From positions 1,240,001 through 1,304,000 of the forward strand of contig JAJFPB010000001.1 of the NCBI GenBank assembly GCA_020881915.1: a stretch of DNA of 64,000 bases. Reading direction: 5' to 3'. Positions 45,425-55,938 of the stretch are shown piece by piece; the first letter of the stretch is position 1; the number at the start of each line of letters is the position of its first letter. Source of the stretch: Paramyrothecium sp. XJ0827 (lineage: Eukaryota; Ascomycota; Sordariomycetes; Hypocreales; Stachybotryaceae). A model generated the notes under the pieces. The model saw only the letters and a program-made list of their open reading frames with translations, did not search any database and was not told the DNA's origin. The translations under genes and the position numbers were made by a program.

Positions 45425-48400
45425 ATGGACACCCAACGTTAGTATAAACGACTCTGTTGTATAGGTGATTGCTGATTTTATGAAGGAACTACCCGAACTC
45501 GTCGTGCCGCTGCTGCCCGAGCGTCCGAACAAATTACGGCTAGTTACAGCCTTCCCGAGGATGGCATCGTCCCCCCTGCTCCACACCCTGCTCAAACCGT
45601 CAATGAAGAGAGCAAGAGCGCCCATGACCATGCCAATTCTCCCGTCCAGCGCGAGCCTCCCGAGACGCCGGGTCATTACCAGAGCGGCCCCGCTCCCGCT
45701 GCCGTCCTCCCCACGCCATCCTCCGTCGTTCCCCTGAAAAGGAAATCCCCCGAAAACGACAATGGCGAAAGCAGCCGAAAAGCTTATGTCTTTGCACATG
45801 ACCTCGATTCCACCATTGGTACTTGTGAACAAAGGCTTGTTGAACACCTCGACAATTTTACAGTCGTCAACCGTGTTGAAGTGCCCAGCCTTCCGTCTGA
45901 AGTCGAGGATCCCAATCAAGACCTGTTCCAGTTCGTGTACGACTCGGACCGTCTCCCCGTGTTCCGGAATTATGCGCCCAAGCTGCATAAGAAGGACGGT
46001 TGTTGGCTCATGCTCGCAACTAGGGGAAAAACCGAACGCAGGTTCCTCCGCATCCCCTGCAGTCACTACTCCAAAGACGAGGCTAGCGCTATATGTGGAA
46101 AACTCACCGATGCCTTAAATCGATGGCCGGACATCGACGAAATCTCTGGACCAAAGTCTTCTGTTGGGACAAAAACTCTTGCCATAGTTTTGCTCTCCCT
46201 TGCATCGCGACAGAAGAAGGCCTTTGCACCATTGATGAGAAACGGCACTCACATAGTGCTACGGCTGTACAGAATTGATCCGGAAACGTTCAAGTGCGAG
46301 GAAGAGAGGTTCTGGAGCAACAACCGCAGCGGTGATGTACCAGAGCCTGGAGATGTGTACTTCACCAACGGGAAAAGTTGGTTCAGAGATGAAGGCAATG
46401 GTTTTCCGTCGGCTCTTGACTACTCAGCCCGCTCCCGCGAAATCTTCTCCCAGGACCTGGAAAGGAAGTCGAAACTGCAGAATACTAAGCGTTTCTTCCG
46501 TTATTTTTCCTTTGTATGGTCTCTCCGGAGCCCGGTGGCGACAAAGCAAGAAGTCAAGGAATTTGTCGCGAGTCTGATGATGAAGTACTCGCCATTTGTC
46601 TATCGCTCCACCAGACTTCACAAGATCGTTCAGAACGGGAGGTCGCTTACTACATTTGTGAAACCATCTCACACGGTCAGGAGCGATGTTGCTACGAAAA
46701 TCCCGACTCTCTGGATCCCCACCATGGACAGGAGGTGGATTCTTGAAGGCGAAAGAGTTGGCATCTCTACCTGGCTATCGACGGGCGATCTTTTCGAGTC
46801 ATGGAAAATGATGGCTAGGGAATTTGATAAAATTATCCCCCGCATTTGGTCTGGTGAGCAGCCTCCTGGAGCTTGCCGTTGCACAGCTGAAGAGTCGACA
46901 ACGATGCTACATCCATGTTCTCGCTGCGGCGTAATGACACTCTGCGTTGACCTCGAAGTCCATATCACAGGCATGCCCGAATGCAAGAAGTGTCCCAAAG
47001 GCCATTCCAGATCTCAAAAATCTGTTGCTCAGGAAGTTGCCAATAAAAATCTCTACTTGAGGCTGAGAACTGAAGCACGACTTGGACTGGTTGACCACGA
47101 AGCCGAGCAAGAAAAAGGCCGCGCCACCATTGCCACCTTGTTGAGCGGACAAATTGGGACATCTTACGTCAATACCTACTCTGGGCGGACACAGCAACCA
47201 GTGCCCCATTGCCGGAATCCTCTCAAGCTCAGTGTGGATGCAATCTTCCCTTTCGGACTGACCCAGTCGGGAGGCACTGCTCTTCATGTCGCAGACAATC
47301 TTGCTCTTGTACCACTAGCACTCAACTTGGCCAAGTCCATATTCCTTCCGATCACGATGCAGAAGATTGGAGAATACTTTCGGCAGTTCTCGTCATTGGA
47401 AGCAGGTGTTGTAGCAGGAGAAATTGGCACAGTTGCGCGACTCAATGACCTCCAGAAACAGCTGATCGAGGATTGCCAACGTCACTCCGACATCCGCGCC
47501 AAGGTTCCTCACGAAAAAAAGGGTCGCGTCATGAGCAGCTATGGGTTGGAAAAATTTTACTACCGCAGACAAGAATGGATTTCTGGTAAATTCCACCCAG
47601 GCGGCTCTAGCTCCTTTTCCCGTCTGAGCATGCCATCACTTCCTACGGTACAGAGAGGAGTGGAATTCCAGGGCCAGCGACGCACCATTCTCCGAATCAT
47701 ACAAGAGATCGAGAGCGAGACTGGCGTTGACTTACCGCGGAAAGACGGCTGTCCTTACTTCGCATCTCAATATTCGATGCCAGATTCCTGGGGCTGGTCC
47801 ATGTGCGAGACAATATTCATCCTCCGATTGTCAAGGATGCGAATATTTTGCAACAGCAAGTGGGACACCATCGACACGCCTGCAACCATCTACCTCGAGT
47901 GCATCTTCCAGGCCTGCATCAATCGAATGTCGATCAAAAACGATCCAGAGAAGAGTCGACTCCGCGCTAAATATCGAGAGTTTCTGGGACTACCACTGGT
48001 ACTTGACGTGGGCAATCCTCTGACGTTCGCTGTTGCGCATCGCGTGCATAGAATGCAGATGCGAACAGGCTGGCCCCAGAATCCTCAGCGTCTCGCGGAT
48101 CGCATCGATGAGGATAATAATATTCTCATCGAATCAAGGACTAGCAACTACCTTAAACATCACTTCCACGAGAACTTCTACAGTGATTTAAGGAAGCTAA
48201 TTCTTGAGATCGATGTGCCTCTTGAATTCGCCAATGAGGACTTGGAAATGTTGCCCTATGATCCAAGATTTGAGACGGCAGTCGTGGAGTATGGTGCGGA
48301 CGTGGAGCTGGACGCGGGGCTGGATGCGGAGGCGGAGATGGAGGTAGAGGAACTTGGAAGTGACGATGAGGAAGAAGTAGACATTATAGAGAATGAATAA
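45425..48400 (+). CDS. Orphan 975-aa protein with a cysteine cluster and acidic tail
   Basis: Two exons: 45425-45437 (13 nt, coding MDTQ plus one base) and 45486-48400. The tiny first exon is preferred because the long frame has no ATG near its 5' end, caccATGG is a strong start context, and the intron has a GTTAGT donor and CTGAT branch; the AAG acceptor is the weakest element. Residues 1-110 are Pro and Ser rich with a basic PLKRKSP stretch that could be a nuclear signal. Residues about 465-510 hold CRC, PCSRCGV, TLC and PECKKC, which could bind zinc. The tail is strongly acidic (DDEEEVDIIENE). No enzyme motif is recognised in the 800-residue body. It is transcribed away from the helicase gene and shares a leader motif with it. 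Function unknown. Confidence 0.7.
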
Positions 48401-48870
48401 ATCAATACTGGAGTAGGAGACTCTCAGACGACTTTCGTTGGTGATGTGTGACTTTTAGAACCACTGTTCGGACTGAAGGCCAGCAAGACCGTGGGTAAAG
48501 CTACTTTGCGCATTGAAAGACAATCAAAGCATGTAATAGAATGGACAGAATACATTGGCCTGGGATGAACACGAATGTATAGCTGCCGTACCGACAATGA
48601 AGGCGGTGCCAAGCCGTCAGGTGTCGTGTTTGATCAGTACCAGGACATGCTCATCATTGGGGTCGAGACATTTGGACAATATGGCAAGATGGCGAGGCCC
48701 TGCCGTTGGGGGATAAAGGCGTCGACATTGATTCTAAGGTCCCCCATGTTTTCGTCATTGTCGCAATTGCCGCCGTCATCGTTGATGACAGCCATTTGGT
48801 GAAATTGAGCTCACCACCTCTCCCCCTTCTGTCTGCTTCTTAAGTCTACCTGCTTTTAAAACCTGCAGGT
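48401..48870. other. Intergenic between orphan gene and minisatellite
   Basis: No gene recognised; probably the 3' UTR of the orphan gene and unique sequence before the repeat array. Confidence 0.4.
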
Positions 48871-48875
48871 CCTCC

Positions 48876-50345
48876 TATGCTTCTTGAATTGAATCCATAT
48901 CAATTCTCAAGGCATCCCCAACTGCCGGTCATAAAGGCATCTCCAATGGGTGGTCATGAAAGATGCTTTGAAATTGTTGATGGTAGTGGCACTGAAGGAG
49001 TCCCCTGCCTCATCCCTCTCCTCTCTCCCTCTCTCCCTCTCCCCCTCTTACTAACCCCCACCCCCTGCATACTTCTTTAGTCTCTGCTTCGACTTGTATG
49101 TGCTCGTAGGGGTTCTCGGTTTACATCCCCATAAATGCATCTCCAATGGCCAGTTGTAAGATACCCTGCCTTATCCCTCCATCCCTCCCCCTCTCCTCCT
49201 CTTACTCCCCCTACCCCCTGCATATTTCTTGAGTCTCTGTGCCTTCGACTTGTAAGTACTCGTGAGGGTTCTTGGTTTATACCCATGTCAATTGTGAATG
49301 GTTCTCCAATGGGCAGTTGTGAATGGTTCTCCAATGGCCAGTTGTGAGATCCCCTGCCTCATCCCTCCACCCCTCATCCCTCCACCCCTCTCCCTCTCCC
49401 CCCTCTCCCTCTCCCCCCTCTCCCTCTCCCCCCTGCCTTGTTCTGCTCCTTCTGCATGTTTCTTGAGTCTCTGCGTCTTCGATTTGCAAGTGCTTGTGGG
49501 GGTTCTTGGTGCATACCCATGTCAATTGTGAATGGTTCTCCAATGGCCAGTTGTGAGATCCCCTGCCTCATCCCTCCACCCCTCTCCCTCTCCCCCCTGC
49601 CTTGTTCTGCTCCTTCTGCATATTTCTTGAGTCTCTGCGTCTTCGATTTGTAAGTGCTTGTGGGGGTTCTTGGTTTATATCTATATTAATTGTAAATGGA
49701 TCTCCAATGGCCAGTTGTAAGATCCCCTGCCTCGCCCCCTCCCTATATATTTCTTTAATCTCTTTGCTTCTTTAACTTATAAGTATTTATAAGGGTTCTT
49801 AGTTTATATCTTTATTAATTATAAATAGATCTCTAATAGCTAATTATAAGATCCCCTACTTTATTTCCCCCCCTCCCTATATATTTCTTTAGTCTCTCTG
49901 CTTCTTTGACTTATAAGTATTTATAAGGGTTCTTAGTTTATACCTTTGTTAATTGTGAATGGATCTCTAATGGCTAGTTATAAGATCCCCTGCCTTGCCC
50001 CCCCCCTCCCTATATATTTCTTTAATCTCTCTGCTTCTTTGACTTATAAGTATTTATAAGGGTTCTTAGTTTATATCTTTATTAATTATAAATAGATCTC
50101 TAATAGCTAGTTATAAGATCCCCTACCTTATTCCCTCCCTCCCTATATATTTCTTTAGTCTCTTTACTTCTTTAATTTATAAGTATTTATAAGGTTTCTT
50201 AGTTTATATCTTTATTAATTGTAAATAGATCTCCAATAGCTAGTTATAAGATCCTCTACCTTGCCCCCCCCCCCTCCCTATATATTTCTTTAGTCTCTCT
50301 GCTTCTTCGACTTGCAGATGCTCGTGGGGGTTCTTCGCTTCACAT
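48876..50345. repeat. Minisatellite, about ten copies of a 130-165 bp unit, RIP-scarred in the second half
   Basis: Anchors of the type tatttctt-g/t-agtctct recur near 49066, 49219, 49453, 49618, 49743, 49877, 50011, 50142 and 50277. Each is followed by an aagt(g/a)ctcgtgggggttctt-like and a tctccaatggccagttgt-like segment and a C-rich spacer. Copies up to about 49700 are GC-balanced. Copies from 49743 to 50270 show pervasive C-to-T and G-to-A change (for example ccaatggccagttg becoming ctaatagctaatta), the pattern of repeat-induced point mutation. The last unit returns to the unmutated sequence. Confidence 0.9.
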
Positions 50346-51400
50346 GCCCACTCGATCTCATTTCGCGTTCATGTTGACTATAAAAGGTTCTCATGATGAA
50401 AAAGGCCTTAACAATACACGGGAAAGGTTGGAAAACTCGAATGGGTCACGTCGTCATGCCTTGCTCGAAGATCATCGGGGGGGGGGCGTGGCAAAGAAGA
50501 TTATCGCCCAGATGCCTAGTCATCCCTGCCATTATCGCTATCTTGAGATGGCCGCTCCGGCGCGGAAAGAGGATGCCGAGAGGAGAGGTGATGGCGGCTG
50601 CTGTGTAGATGGCGGACTACTCTGAGGTGTACGGGGCTCGTTGTTGCTGCGGTACCGGGTCAGTTCGCGAAGAGGAGAGTTGCTGCTTCTTGGGGATATT
50701 TTACTTACAGCCTGGATGAGGTGCGAGTCGATGCGGGAACCAGCAATAGTATTCATCGTGGCCAGATGCTCCAAGTTGTCGTGCGTTTGGAAAAGAGCGT
50801 CTCCAGTCGATGAGAGGAGTTTCTGGCTCTAGTAGAACGCGCCCCGGCATTACCTGCTAATTTATTGTGGTGGGAGGTGATGGGACCTTCCTGTTGTAGG
50901 TAAGGGTCGGATAGTGGCTACCACAAAGCAAAATGTTCTCTGGTTTGAAGTTGGTGTGGGCAGTCTCCACGGTGTTGCGGATGATAAGGTAAGGCGAGAA
51001 GAGGGACGAGGGGAAGGATCATGCAAGCGTCGCGTTGGGTGCATGAGTCGCAGACACCGTCTAGGTAAGGTACTTCTGCCGCTCCTAATAAGATGTACCT
51101 TATTGAGGGACTCAAGCTCTTTCACACCTGGAGGTATAGGTGTCAGCCCACCAGCGGTGCGCTAAAGGATAGGACGTCCGCTAGACAACCTTAAGGGGCG
51201 GCGCAAGCGAAATCTGGTCAAGCCCCAGGTGGTAGGGCAAGGCATGGATAAGACAGTCTACGATCTGGCCTCGATGATTATTCATAACGTGGCTCAAGAT
51301 TAAATCATCCCGCGTGAAGGCATAATTATCTGTTCTGGGGAACTCTGGGATATCTGGAATCTGTTCCAAGTGCCACACAGTACTGCTACCGGTGTACATG
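50280..51400 (-). pseudogene. Kinase-like pseudogene fragment, copy 2 (degenerate)
   Basis: On the minus strand one frame near 51000-50900 reads TVETAHTNFKPENILLCGS, which resembles a protein-kinase catalytic loop of the HTD(I/L)KPENIL type common in fungi. About 850 bp align with 32250-33030 in inverted orientation. The 3' end of the homologous part runs into the last unit of the minisatellite. An open frame at 51399-51181 may belong to the same relic. Overall interrupted and not expressible as one kinase. Confidence 0.55.
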
Positions 51401-51520
51401 CCTCAGGCACCAAACTAACTTTTCATGGCTACAACTTCGGTTGGGATGGCGGTGAACTTAACTCACCTCACAACACCCTTCTCATTTACCATTCTTCATC
51501 CATGCTCAATCGAGGCCACC

Positions 51521-52046
51521 ATGTCTCCATCGAAGCCACCATGCTCCATCGATTCGTAAGACTCCCCGTTCCCTTTCATTGCCTTTCTGGTTAACTGTTA
51601 CAGGCCGGACCCTCTCGTACGCTGTAATTCGAGCCACTTGTCCCCAGTACCCACGATCTATCATCTGCCATCGATGGAGCATGGTGGAATAGAGGAGTAC
51701 ACGCATCGGTAAGTTAATTTGTTCCTTTACTGCTTTCCTTACCTAACTACTGTAGACGCGGTAAATCGAACGGGGTGTCGTACGTGCCAGAACGTGACAT
51801 ACATCGCGTTCTGGCACAGACGACCTCCCGTCCATGGAACACGGTGGCATTGCATGGCGGGGTTGAAGAGTACACGCATCGGTAAGTTAATTCGTTCCTT
51901 TACTGCTTTCCTTTACTAAATATTGTAGATGTGGCAAATCGATTGGGTGTCGTACGTGCCAGAACGTGATGAACCCAAATACGTCGCGTTCTGGCACGTA
52001 CGACCTCCCGTCCATGGAACACGGTGGCATTGCGTGGCGGGGTTGA
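51521..52046 (+). CDS. Possible 127-aa protein from the exon-repeat array
   Basis: ggccaccATGTCT is an excellent start context. Exons 51521-51555, 51604-51708, 51756-51881 and 51929-52046 join in frame with near-identical short introns (GTAAG donors, CTAAC/ACTAA-like branch text, TAG or CAG acceptors). The product begins MSPSKPPCSID and has variants of PSMEHGGIEEYTHR at the exon ends, then GCRTCQNV. No known family. It could be a real small gene whose exons are being duplicated, or part of a dead array; without transcript data I rate it as possible only. Confidence 0.35.
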
Positions 52047-52656
52047 AGAGTACACGCATCGGTAAGTTAATTCGTTCCTTTACTGCTTTCCTTTACTAAA
52101 TATTGTAGATGTGGCAAATCGATTGCGGTATCGTACGTGCCAGAACGTGACGAACCCAAACACGTCGCGTTCTGGCACATACGACCTCCCGTCCATGGAC
52201 CATGGTGGCGTCGAGCAATACACATCTCAGTATGTCATTCTGGATTCCCGCTTGCTTTCCTTGACTGACTCTTGTGGACCAGGTCAATTTTACTCCCCGC
52301 ACGGACGACCTCCCATCCATGGACCATGGTGGCGTCGAGCAATACACATCTCAGTATGTCATTCTGGATTCCCGCCTGCTTTTTTGACTAACTCTTGTGG
52401 ACCAGGTCAATTTTATTCCCCACAGGGACGATCTCCCATCCATGGAACATGGTGGTGTCAAGTAATACATATCTCAGTATGTCATTCTGGATTCCCCCTT
52501 GCTTTCTTTGACTGACTTTATTGAACCAGGTCCATTTTATTCCTCACAGGGACGACCTCCCGTCAATGGACCATGGTGGCATCGAAGAGTATACACATCG
52601 GTAAGCTACACTGTCTTGTTTGGTTTTTCTCATCTGATTACCTGCGGGTTGGATAG
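51556..52656 (+). repeat. Tandem array of duplicated exon-intron units
   Basis: Eight donor-like sites (51556, 51709, 51882, 52062, 52230, 52354, 52477, 52601) are each followed 47-56 nt later by a branch-like ctaac/ctgac and an acceptor. Units come in two classes: about 150-180 nt with intron text gtaagttaattcgttcc, and about 124 nt with intron text gtatgtcattctggattcc. Exons end in variants of ccatggtggcgtcgagcaat. The last three exons are exactly 71 nt. Confidence 0.85.
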
Positions 52657-52667
52657 AAAAGGCGTGG

Positions 52668-52744
52668 CCACCTCTCTCTTCGGAGAGAGGGATGAGCCCA
52701 ATGGTGGTGGAGGGGCGGCCACCTCTCTCTTCGGAGAGAGGGAT
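52668..52744. repeat. Duplicated UUCG-type hairpin
   Basis: The 20-mer cctctctcttcggagagagg occurs twice (52672-52691 and 52722-52741). It is a perfect 8-bp stem closed by a TTCG tetraloop, within a direct repeat of about 30 bp (ggccacctctctcttcggag). One plus-strand frame reads ATSLFGERD twice. Confidence 0.85.
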
Positions 52745-52875
52745 GATCTCTGTAGAATCTCACCTGGATCTGCAGGCGGGCGTCTAAATAATCAGATAGT
52801 CAAGTGTTTTTCTGAATTAATTTAAACGATCCTCAGTGGCGCAACACCTCTACATATAAAGGCAACCCCAACTAT
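52745..52875. repeat. Diverged second copy of the esterase promoter, distal copy
   Basis: About 130 bp resemble 55937-56075 in the same orientation: ctctgta-aattctcacctgg, tagtcaagtgt, aatttaaacgatc, agtggcgcaac and a TATA-like stretch. The copy at 55937 is the promoter and leader of the minus-strand carboxylesterase gene. Here no esterase frame follows on the minus strand. Confidence 0.75.
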
Positions 52876-53403
52876 ATTGTCAGAAGCCAAGTTTTGTGAG
52901 AATCCTGCAACATGCTTTGATTTCGGCAGATCCAGACCCCGAATACCTACTTTGGATCTTGACCTCGCCGTCTTTCAAGAAGAGTCCACCAGCCGGGTAG
53001 CATCAGGGTTCTCAAAATCCTACAACATTGCTCGATCAAAAGTATGGGGATTCCCTCGACTAAGATGGCGACCTGCATTCTCGTATGTTGTTGGGTGTTA
53101 CTGTCCTACATTGAGGGGCCTGGGGACCCCACCAATACACCTGGAGCGCCCCCGCCCGACCAAGCAACATTCAGTAATGTATTTGTCCGACTCGCGTTGT
53201 TTCGAACGAGGAAGCGACTGTTTGTTAGTAATAAGTCCGCGGCCGCTTTCATTATGCCTGTTTTGGACAAGGCCGCCTTGGGATGCGCCGAGACCAGCTT
53301 AATATAAAAGGCCAACCATAACCACTAACCTTCGGAACCCCGCCCTCGGCGTTTGCGACTCCGCTCTGGCATCGTGTTAGACCCCGTATAAATCGTAAGC
53401 ACG

Positions 53404-54117
53404 ATGGCAAGGCCTTGGACGTTGCTTTCCCAACTATTCCTCTCCATCGTCTTTCTAGACACTGTTTACGCCATGTTCACCATCGAAGCGCAAGCTGGAA
53501 CAGACGCGTGGCGCAAGCCTCCGTCCACCGACGTCTTCAACGGTTCGCTCTTACATACTTCGTCGCTGGCTTGTCACTGACATATCCACATGCTTTCAGC
53601 CCCCACAGCAGCAGCACCAGGAGCTGTGACGGCAAATAAGTTGGACAACTTTGTCTCGACGTCGGTCTCCTTCCGCTTCACTCCCCAGATCCTGTACGAC
53701 CAGGCCGGGCTCATTCTTTCCTTGCGCCCGACCAACGCGTCTTGCACTGGAACTCCACCCAAGTGGATCAAGACAGGTATCGAGTTCTACCAGGACAAGT
53801 CTCGGATCGGCACCGTGGGCACCGACACTTGGTCCGACTGGAGCATCGCGCCGGTTGAAACCGCCGGCAACGAGCCTTTTGTTCCCGGCGAGACTTGGAC
53901 AACAGTGCTTGTGGAGAGAAATGTCGACGAGCTCGGATTAAGTCTATGGGTTTACCAGGTTATCGGAGACGAGAAGCTGCCCCTCCGAGAGATCAACTGG
54001 CCTTTTGGGTATGGTGACGACTGGGTGCTGAAGGTGGAGGCCTACGCAGCGAAACCTCAACAAGGACCGCCATTGACGGCTGAGTTTAAGGACTTCAAGG
54101 TTGAATGGAAGGAATAG
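53404..54117 (+). CDS. Secreted DUF1349-type (concanavalin-like) protein
   Basis: Two exons, 53404-53542 and 53600-54117, give 218 aa. A signal peptide (about 1-23, MARPWTLLSQLFLSIVFLDT) precedes a beta-sandwich of the DUF1349 / regulation-of-enolase-1 type. Markers are FTIEAQAGTDAWRKPP, YDQAGLILSLRP, WIKTGIEFYQDK, DTWSDWS and the closing AEFKDFKVEWKE. The role is unknown; the fold binds carbohydrates in related proteins. The intron restores the frame between VFN and APTAAAPG. TATA-like tataaaag near 53304 is about 100 nt upstream. Converges tail to tail with the esterase gene, 53 bp apart. Confidence 0.85.
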
Positions 54118-54170
54118 CAGAAAGGAGCCATCAAAACTTGAGTCAACCTATTTTACGGGACCTGCCAGCC

Positions 54171-55938
54171 TTAATAGCGAAGTACAGGGAGATTCTCCTT
54201 GAGCCAGGTAAATTGAGGCATTCTGAAATCATCCTTCAACACCTTGGTCTCATCAGCAAAAAACTGCAGTAGGTTGTTGGTATTCGTTCGCGGCCAGTTC
54301 GGATACTTGCCGTCTCCGCCTACATTTGGGTTCATCGAGTACATAAAGTTGAGCATGTAGGACCTGATGCTGCGAGCGGCGTAGTTATCTTTGATTCCGT
54401 AGAATACCTGGATCAAATCCGAGGCGTGGAACGTACCCAAAACTGGCGTGCCGTAATTGTACGAGGCTAGGAACGACCACATAGGCACGCTGGGGTTGAG
54501 TGTCTGCAAGGTCTGCACCACCAGACGGCGCGGCCGAGAAAAGACTAGATCACCGAGCACGGCAGCTCGTCGCTTGAACCCAGGGGATATCTCATTGAGA
54601 AGTCCCGTGCGAAAAGGCGCGCCCTGTATAACGGCCGCGGGCCCGAAGCCGTACAGATCCACGAACTCTGATATTTTGGCTTTGGGTGCGTTAGAAAAAT
54701 AGAGTGAGCTCAGATAGCCAACGAGTCTTCCTTGGGTCGTGATATTGGGCTGGAATAGGCCAAACAGTGTCCCTTCGTCTTCTTGTGTGCCAATGATCAG
54801 AGGTACGGCGGCGTATTTTCCTGCTGCAACCAATATGTCAGGTGAGTCGGTCAATGTCCGGCCGTCAGGGCGTAGAAGGTAAGATACAGCTACCGATGTG
54901 TAGGAAACGAGACTGGGAACTGACGTGACAGCATTGAGGAACGAGGTGTAGTCAAGCTTCCTTAGGCAGTCCAGCGAATCGGCGGCCCCAGAGCAACCTG
55001 CGGTTTCGACGACTTGATCATAGACAGCCTGGCCCTTTGGCTCACTGATTGGTTCTGTGGGCACGATGCTTCCGGAGTTCAAGATCCCTGCCCGAAACAA
55101 AGGGCGTCCCTTGTAGGTGATGTTTCCGTCAAACAGCAACGTTTGGCTGAATACCGAGATAGCACCAGCAGATTCTCCCCAGATTGTAACCTTGTCAGGA
55201 TCCCCGCCAAATGCTGCAATGTTGTCCGCCACCCATCCCAGTCCCATTCGCTGGTCTAAGAGACCAAGATTGCCTGCGACGTCCGCTTCTATCTCTTTTC
55301 CTGGCATGAACCCATAGCCAGCAACGCGATAGTTGACTGCAACGAAGATAAAAGGCTTTCCTATCTCAACACCATACTGGATGAAGCTTGTTCCATCATA
55401 AGATGAGGACCAACCAAACTAGAAGTACTGGGGTTAGGAATCATATGTAATGCAGTAAACGAAGGCTCACCTGATAGCCACCTCCATAAATCCAAAATAG
55501 CACAGGAAGCTTGGCACCGGCCTTTATTCCTTCTGGACGTGCAACTGTGATCGAAAGACAGTCCTCGCTTTGTCCGGTGATGTTTTGGAAATGACGAAAG
55601 TTCAATAGATCCCCAATAAGTTCGAGAACAGGCACCGCGTCTTCAGAAGAAGTTATCATCTGAGGGCATGCTCCCGCAGGACCGGTGCCATCGAACACGC
55701 CAATGTCCCTTTCAATGCGCTTTGGGGGTCTCAGTCTCAAAGGGCCCTCCGCTGCCTCGGCATATGGGATGCCCCCGAATGACTCCACTTGATTTTTAAC
55801 ATTGCCAAGAACTGTTGCCAATGGGAGGATCACCGTAGCAGTTCGCACGGCACGGTCCTCGAATGTCTGTGACCTCTCCTGCGCCACTACGAGGCCAGCA
55901 AAGAGATGCAAAACAAAAAGAAGTTGTGAAAACATCAT
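54171..55938 (-). CDS. Secreted type-B carboxylesterase/lipase
   Basis: Two exons, 55938-55471 and 55418-54171, give 571 aa. Signal peptide about residues 1-19 (MMFSQLLFVLHLFAGLVVA). Family markers in order: FGGIPYAEAAEGPLRLRPP, QSEDCLSI, the oxyanion stretch WIYGGGYQ, the nucleophile elbow IWGESAGA (Ser near 239), the acid in TQEDEGTLFG and the His in GTFHASDLIQVF. It should hydrolyse carboxyl esters outside the cell; specificity is not readable. The intron has GTGAGC and CTAG. On the minus strand tattatatatcg near 56042-56053 is a TATA box about 105 nt upstream. Confidence 0.92.

Noticed and set aside
51709..52282. Array introns considered as introner-like elements
   Set aside because: Exon sequence is duplicated together with the introns, which fits tandem segmental duplication better than insertion of mobile introns.
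52877..53302. Plus-strand frame of 141 codons before the DUF1349 gene
   Set aside because: No codon character or signal, and it overlaps the likely promoter (TATA near 53304).
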